Source: an uncultured Bacteroidales bacterium
GTDB taxonomy: Bacteria > Bacteroidota > Bacteroidia > Bacteroidales > Paludibacteraceae
NCBI GenBank assembly: GCA_903912795.1
Contig: CAIWIS010000049.1
Coordinates: 1-8,198, forward strand
DNA: 8,198 nucleotides
Direction of reading: 5' to 3'
Shown: positions 5,374-8,198 of the stretch, piece after piece
Numbering within the stretch: the stretch's first letter is position 1
Layout: each line of letters opens with the position of its first letter
Made by a program: the position numbers and the translations under genes
The notes under the pieces: model-generated
Told to the model about the DNA's origin: nothing
The model's input: only the letters and a program-made list of their open reading frames with translations
Database searches by the model: none

Positions 5374-7797
5374 TTACCTCACAATAAATATCGGATAACT
5401 TAAATTTTTGTTATTAAACTTGACTTTTAGAATATAAGTTCCTATTGCTATATCACTTACATTCAATTTGTTTTCACGAATTTCTTTGATTAAAACTCCA
5501 CTGATTGAATAAAGTTGAAGCAATGGGTTCACATCATTTTTTACAGTCACATGTATGAAATCACTAACCGGATTTGGATATACTTTTACTACATCGCCGT
5601 ACAATTTATTTGTTGATAAAATTGATGTATTGTAAAGCAATAAATTATCAAATAAAATAGTTGAATTATTGGAAAAAGGTAAACGGTTTGTGCAATTTAC
5701 GCGTATTCCAATAATCTTTAGGTTGCCCCCAGCACCAAAGAAAGGGAATTTTGCTTCGTGAAATTCCCAGCCATAAAAGTTTAAATCGCAAAGTGGCAAT
5801 TGACTAATTTCGCTACCGTTTTGAATTTCCAAACTGATTGAATTTCCTGATAAATCACCAAACACGTGTAATCCAACAAATTGACCGGGCATAAAATTAA
5901 TTGGGTTTGCAAAAACATACCGAGCAATACCTGTAGTACTGCTAAAACTTGCTGTAAGTTGGTTTGAAAATGAACCAAATAGCTTTGTAGTGTTTGTTGC
6001 AGCCGTTGCCGAACTTACACCCGTGCTTTGTGGAGCATCGTAGGTGAGCGCTGCTGTTTCGAAAGTTTCCACTACGGGTTGCGTTGTAACCAATGTATTA
6101 GATGCTTTAAACTTAATACGGATAGGTTCAACTACTTTTAGGCCTAACTCGTCAACCACATCGCCATCAATAACCAAACTATATTCTTTATCGGGAATTA
6201 AATTAGCAGTTAAATTAAAATAGGTGGAGCCATAAGGCATCGCGATGGAGTTATTAACCACACTTCTTGTTGCTTTTGCCAATATAGTATTTGTTTCGTC
6301 GAGCACACGTATGGCTGTGGATAAATTTGTTGTATTCAGCTTTTTGTCAAAAATTAATCGGAACGACGGATTATTAAAATACACTTTATTATTTCCATCG
6401 AAAGGATATACTGCCAAAAGTGAAAGGCGATTACGGCTTTTGGTACGGAACTGGAAACTAAAATCCGAAGTCATGCTCAGGTTATCAGGATGCGAAGCTG
6501 ATTTATTTAGCGTAACTGTGTAAACCGTATTTTTGTCGAGTGGCTTATCGGGAGTAAATCGCATACGGTAATTGGTATCTTCCCACGAAAATTTGCCAGC
6601 AACAGCAGGTGTGATGCTAAAAGCCTGTTCGGTGGATGTAATATCCATATCCCAATTAAACTGCATGCTGATGCTCGACGAAGCTTCCACACTGTCGGTT
6701 AAAACTGCATTAGGCGAATAACTTAGCACTTGTGGAGGCGTATTCCGAACACGATTTAATGCAAAATTTTTATATGCAATATTATGCGCTGTAACCACAA
6801 GCTCCACCGTTTGAGCATAATATCCATCTTTCTCGGCCTTCACATGATAGGTTCCTGGAGTTAAATTTTTAAAAACAAAAACACCATTTTGCATATTGTC
6901 GCAAGTATAAACTTCATTCGTTTCAACCAACGTGAGTTTAGCGCCATTGAGCGGTTGCATTTGATCGTTTCCGGCAAATTTATGGTAAGTTGCTTCGTTT
7001 TTTATGCGACTGTCGCGCACTTGTCCGGCAATAACGCCAGTTGTAATTTGACCACCATTAAAATAATTACAAAACGATTTATAAAAATTCCATGCTTCGA
7101 GCCATTTGTATTCCATATTCATCAATCGATAAGTCTCTGGAATATAATCGTGCATGGCTCCTTCAGAAATTACGCCAGGCACAGCTAGGCCACGCAAAAC
7201 ACCATAGCCATCGCTGAAACCCATAATGGTACGAGCAAATGTTTTATCGCCCCGCACCTGATAACCCGACGACCAAGAAGTGATTTGGTTGGCATAGAGG
7301 TTTTTAGCAATTTCGGTACTTATATCGCGACTTTTATTGCTTAAGGCAAACTGTGTAGCATTGCCGGGATTATAAGTGTTGTAAATTTGCGAATCGCTCA
7401 AATCAGAACCGTAGTGTATCATGAGCACATAACTTGCCACGCCATTACCAGCATTGGTATGAATTGAAAGAAAAAAATCTGCTTGCATGGTGTTGCCCAT
7501 TGTTACAATTTGCGAAAGCGGCAAATCGTCGGCTGTTGTATTGGCCGTGCGCGACATGCTAACAGTTGCACCACTGCCTTGCAGCATAGTACGAAGCGCA
7601 AATCCTTTATCCAAATTACTTTGCGACTCCCAAAATCCATTCTTATCGCCCGAGGCATAAGGAGCAATCGGCACATTGCGGTCGTCGGCATCAAAACCAC
7701 CATGACCTGGATTGATATATATATTTACACCAGTCAGATTTTGAGCACTAACAAAAAATGTGCTTAAAAAAAGTGATATGATTAAGAAGTGTTTCAT
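5374..7797 (-). CDS. Secreted N-acetylmuramoyl-L-alanine amidase with T9SS sorting domain
   Basis: An 807-residue multidomain exported enzyme. A signal peptide MKHFLIISLFLSTFFVSA is likely cut before QN (18/19). The amidase_3 catalytic domain spans about 23-240, with zinc ligands H32 (NPGHGG), E57 (FWES) and H113 (LSIHTNA) and candidate catalytic E212 (VISEGAMHD); it should cleave the MurNAc-L-Ala bond of peptidoglycan. Then come a carboxypeptidase-regulatory-like beta domain (about 254-348; FVFKNLTPGTYHVKAEKDGY), two Big_5/Ig-like domains (about 352-452 and 457-566), a galactose-binding-like beta sandwich (about 575-723), and a type A T9SS C-terminal sorting domain (about 738-807; VYPNPVSDFIHV, GTYILKV). 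The CTD predicts export by type IX secretion and outer-surface attachment or release. All key active-site residues are present. ATG at 7797 directly precedes the signal peptide. Its upstream spacer is repeat-rich and shows no clear promoter. Confidence 0.92.
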   Translation of the reverse strand: MKHFLIISLFLSTFFVSAQNLTGVNIYINPGHGGFDADDRNVPIAPYASGDKNGFWESQSNLDKGFALRTMLQGSGATVSMSRTANTTADDLPLSQIVTMGNTMQADFFLSIHTNAGNGVASYVLMIHYGSDLSDSQIYNTYNPGNATQFALSNKSRDISTEIAKNLYANQITSWSSGYQVRGDKTFARTIMGFSDGYGVLRGLAVPGVISEGAMHDYIPETYRLMNMEYKWLEAWNFYKSFCNYFNGGQITTGVIAGQVRDSRIKNEATYHKFAGNDQMQPLNGAKLTLVETNEVYTCDNMQNGVFVFKNLTPGTYHVKAEKDGYYAQTVELVVTAHNIAYKNFALNRVRNTPPQVLSYSPNAVLTDSVEASSSISMQFNWDMDITSTEQAFSITPAVAGKFSWEDTNYRMRFTPDKPLDKNTVYTVTLNKSASHPDNLSMTSDFSFQFRTKSRNRLSLLAVYPFDGNNKVYFNNPSFRLIFDKKLNTTNLSTAIRVLDETNTILAKATRSVVNNSIAMPYGSTYFNLTANLIPDKEYSLVIDGDVVDELGLKVVEPIRIKFKASNTLVTTQPVVETFETAALTYDAPQSTGVSSATAATNTTKLFGSFSNQLTASFSSTTGIARYVFANPINFMPGQFVGLHVFGDLSGNSISLEIQNGSEISQLPLCDLNFYGWEFHEAKFPFFGAGGNLKIIGIRVNCTNRLPFSNNSTILFDNLLLYNTSILSTNKLYGDVVKVYPNPVSDFIHVTVKNDVNPLLQLYSISGVLIKEIRENKLNVSDIAIGTYILKVKFNNKNLSYPIFIVR

Positions 7798-7813
7798 TTT
7801 TTGAGTTATTTGG

Positions 7814-7932
7814 ACTTCGCCGTTATCTGTACTTCGTACGTTACTTGGCTACGCCGTTAATAGCTTCGCGTTATTAATGCTTCGCATGTTTTTTGGCCCT
7901 GCCTGCGGCAGGCAGGTTCGCCGTTATTAATT
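7814..7932. repeat. ~16-nt degenerate repeat array (CTTCGCCGTTATTAAT-like) upstream of the amidase
   Basis: Six related copies begin at about 7814, 7831, 7849, 7863, 7879 and 7915. The best are GCTTCGCGTTATTAAT (7863-7878) and GTTCGCCGTTATTAATT (7916-7932); others keep the CTTCGCCGTTA part, for example 7815-7825 and 7853-7860. The pitch is 14-18 nt except where the GC-rich palindrome interrupts. The array begins 16 nt before the amidase start codon, so it fills most of its leader. Confidence 0.6.
7898..7916. repeat. GC-rich 19-nt perfect palindrome (REP-like)
   Basis: CCTGCCTGC (7898-7906), one central G, then GCAGGCAGG (7908-7916): nine perfect pairs in an otherwise AT-rich spacer. It sits between the last two copies of the 16-nt repeat array. 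Similar CCTGCC/GGCAGG palindromes are, from memory, dispersed in Bacteroidota genomes. No T-run follows, so an ordinary terminator is not supported. Confidence 0.6.
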
Positions 7933-7988
7933 GTTATTTATCGTGTTTTGATACGCGATGTGCTAAGTCTCTATCCGACATTTGAATT

Positions 7989-8037
7989 TCTGTTGTCTGT
8001 TGTCTGTTGTCCGTCGTCTGTTATCTGCTGTCTAGAG
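7989..8037. repeat. Heptamer tandem repeat (TCTGTTG units) at the 3' end of the right-edge gene
   Basis: Seven consecutive 7-nt units in strict register: three perfect TCTGTTG (7989-8009), then TCCGTCG, TCTGTTA, TCTGCTG and TCTAGAG. The last unit contains the stop codon (CTA, 8032-8034, minus strand) of the partial gene. This is the most regular tandem tract in the window. Confidence 0.8.
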
Positions 8038-8198
8038 TTCCACCTCCACCACTTCAATCTCACCATTTTCAGCATGATAAGCTATGCGATTAGCTTTGCC
8101 CGAAGCAGTAGGATACATGGCTATTTTGTCAGTTGTACTAATGTTTGTTTTTGTCTTTTTTACAACCGAAATTAATACAATTTTGGAAGAAATAACCC
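8032..8198 (-). CDS. C-terminal 54 residues of an unidentified protein (5' end off window)
   Basis: The frame is open from the right edge to TAG (8034-8032) and reads as ordinary protein, ending TDKIAMYPTASGKANRIAYH then AENGEIEVVEVEL. The charged, beta-like tail with alternating Glu/Val looks like a genuine C-terminus rather than noise. There is no plausible start inside: the only Met is residue 27 of the visible part. It reads on the same strand as the amidase, 234 nt upstream of it. I do not recognise the family from this fragment. Confidence 0.55.
   Translation of the reverse strand, partial: VISSKIVLISVVKKTKTNISTTDKIAMYPTASGKANRIAYHAENGEIEVVEVEL

Noticed and set aside
7940..7959. Terminator for the right-edge gene (ATCGTGT...ACGCGAT stem)
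   Set aside because: The seven-pair stem includes a G-T pair and has no T-run on the minus strand; too weak to call.
7814..8037. CRISPR array
   Set aside because: Units are 7 or ~16 nt, degenerate and without unique spacers, and no cas genes are visible.
7948..8175. Plus-strand ORF of 75 codons at the right edge
   Set aside because: It runs through the TCTGTTG heptamer tract (giving a Ser/Val/Cys-rich run) and opposite a more protein-like minus-strand C-terminus.

Overview
The window looks like chromosomal DNA of a Bacteroidota species, probably a Bacteroidales-like member. The evidence is a secreted amidase ending in a type IX secretion (Por) sorting domain, a DUF2027/Smr protein of a type I know mainly from this phylum, a promoter matching the Bacteroidetes form (TTTG, then TAnnTTTG), A-rich leaders without clear Shine-Dalgarno sites, and AT-rich spacers full of short degenerate repeats. 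No rRNA, tRNA, CRISPR array, transposase or integrase was seen.

Layout, left to right. (1) 2-1033 (+) is the 3' part of a DUF2027/Smr-domain gene whose start lies outside the window; a palindromic REP-like insert sits in its linker. (2) It converges, with a 5-nt gap, on a minus-strand two-gene operon: a LiaF-like membrane protein (2655-1879) followed 3 nt later by a membrane-anchored LytTR DNA-binding regulator (1875-1039). A good Bacteroidetes promoter precedes the operon. (3) mscL (3232-2807) encodes the large mechanosensitive channel. (4) A small ORF6N-domain gene (3842-3360) has no ordinary ATG start; a 32-nt palindrome lies between it and mscL. (5) dgt (5260-3938) encodes an HD-domain dNTP triphosphohydrolase. 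(6) A large secreted N-acetylmuramoyl-L-alanine amidase (7797-5374) carries Ig-like, carbohydrate-binding-like and T9SS sorting domains. (7) The last 54 codons of an unidentified minus-strand gene run off the right edge.

Several genes share an envelope theme: LiaF/LytTR (possibly envelope-stress sensing), MscL (osmotic protection) and the surface amidase (peptidoglycan). Spacing, however, supports only LiaF-like/LytTR as an operon. The other minus-strand genes are separated by about 95-235 nt and look independently expressed.

The most unusual features are (a) the LiaF-like plus membrane-tethered LytTR pair, a plausible kinase-free sensory module, and (b) several families of short repeats packed against start and stop codons (heptamers, ATCACCACAT units, a ~16-nt unit array around a GC-rich palindrome). 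No clear new defence or mobile system is visible. No gene-free stretch exceeds 300 nt.
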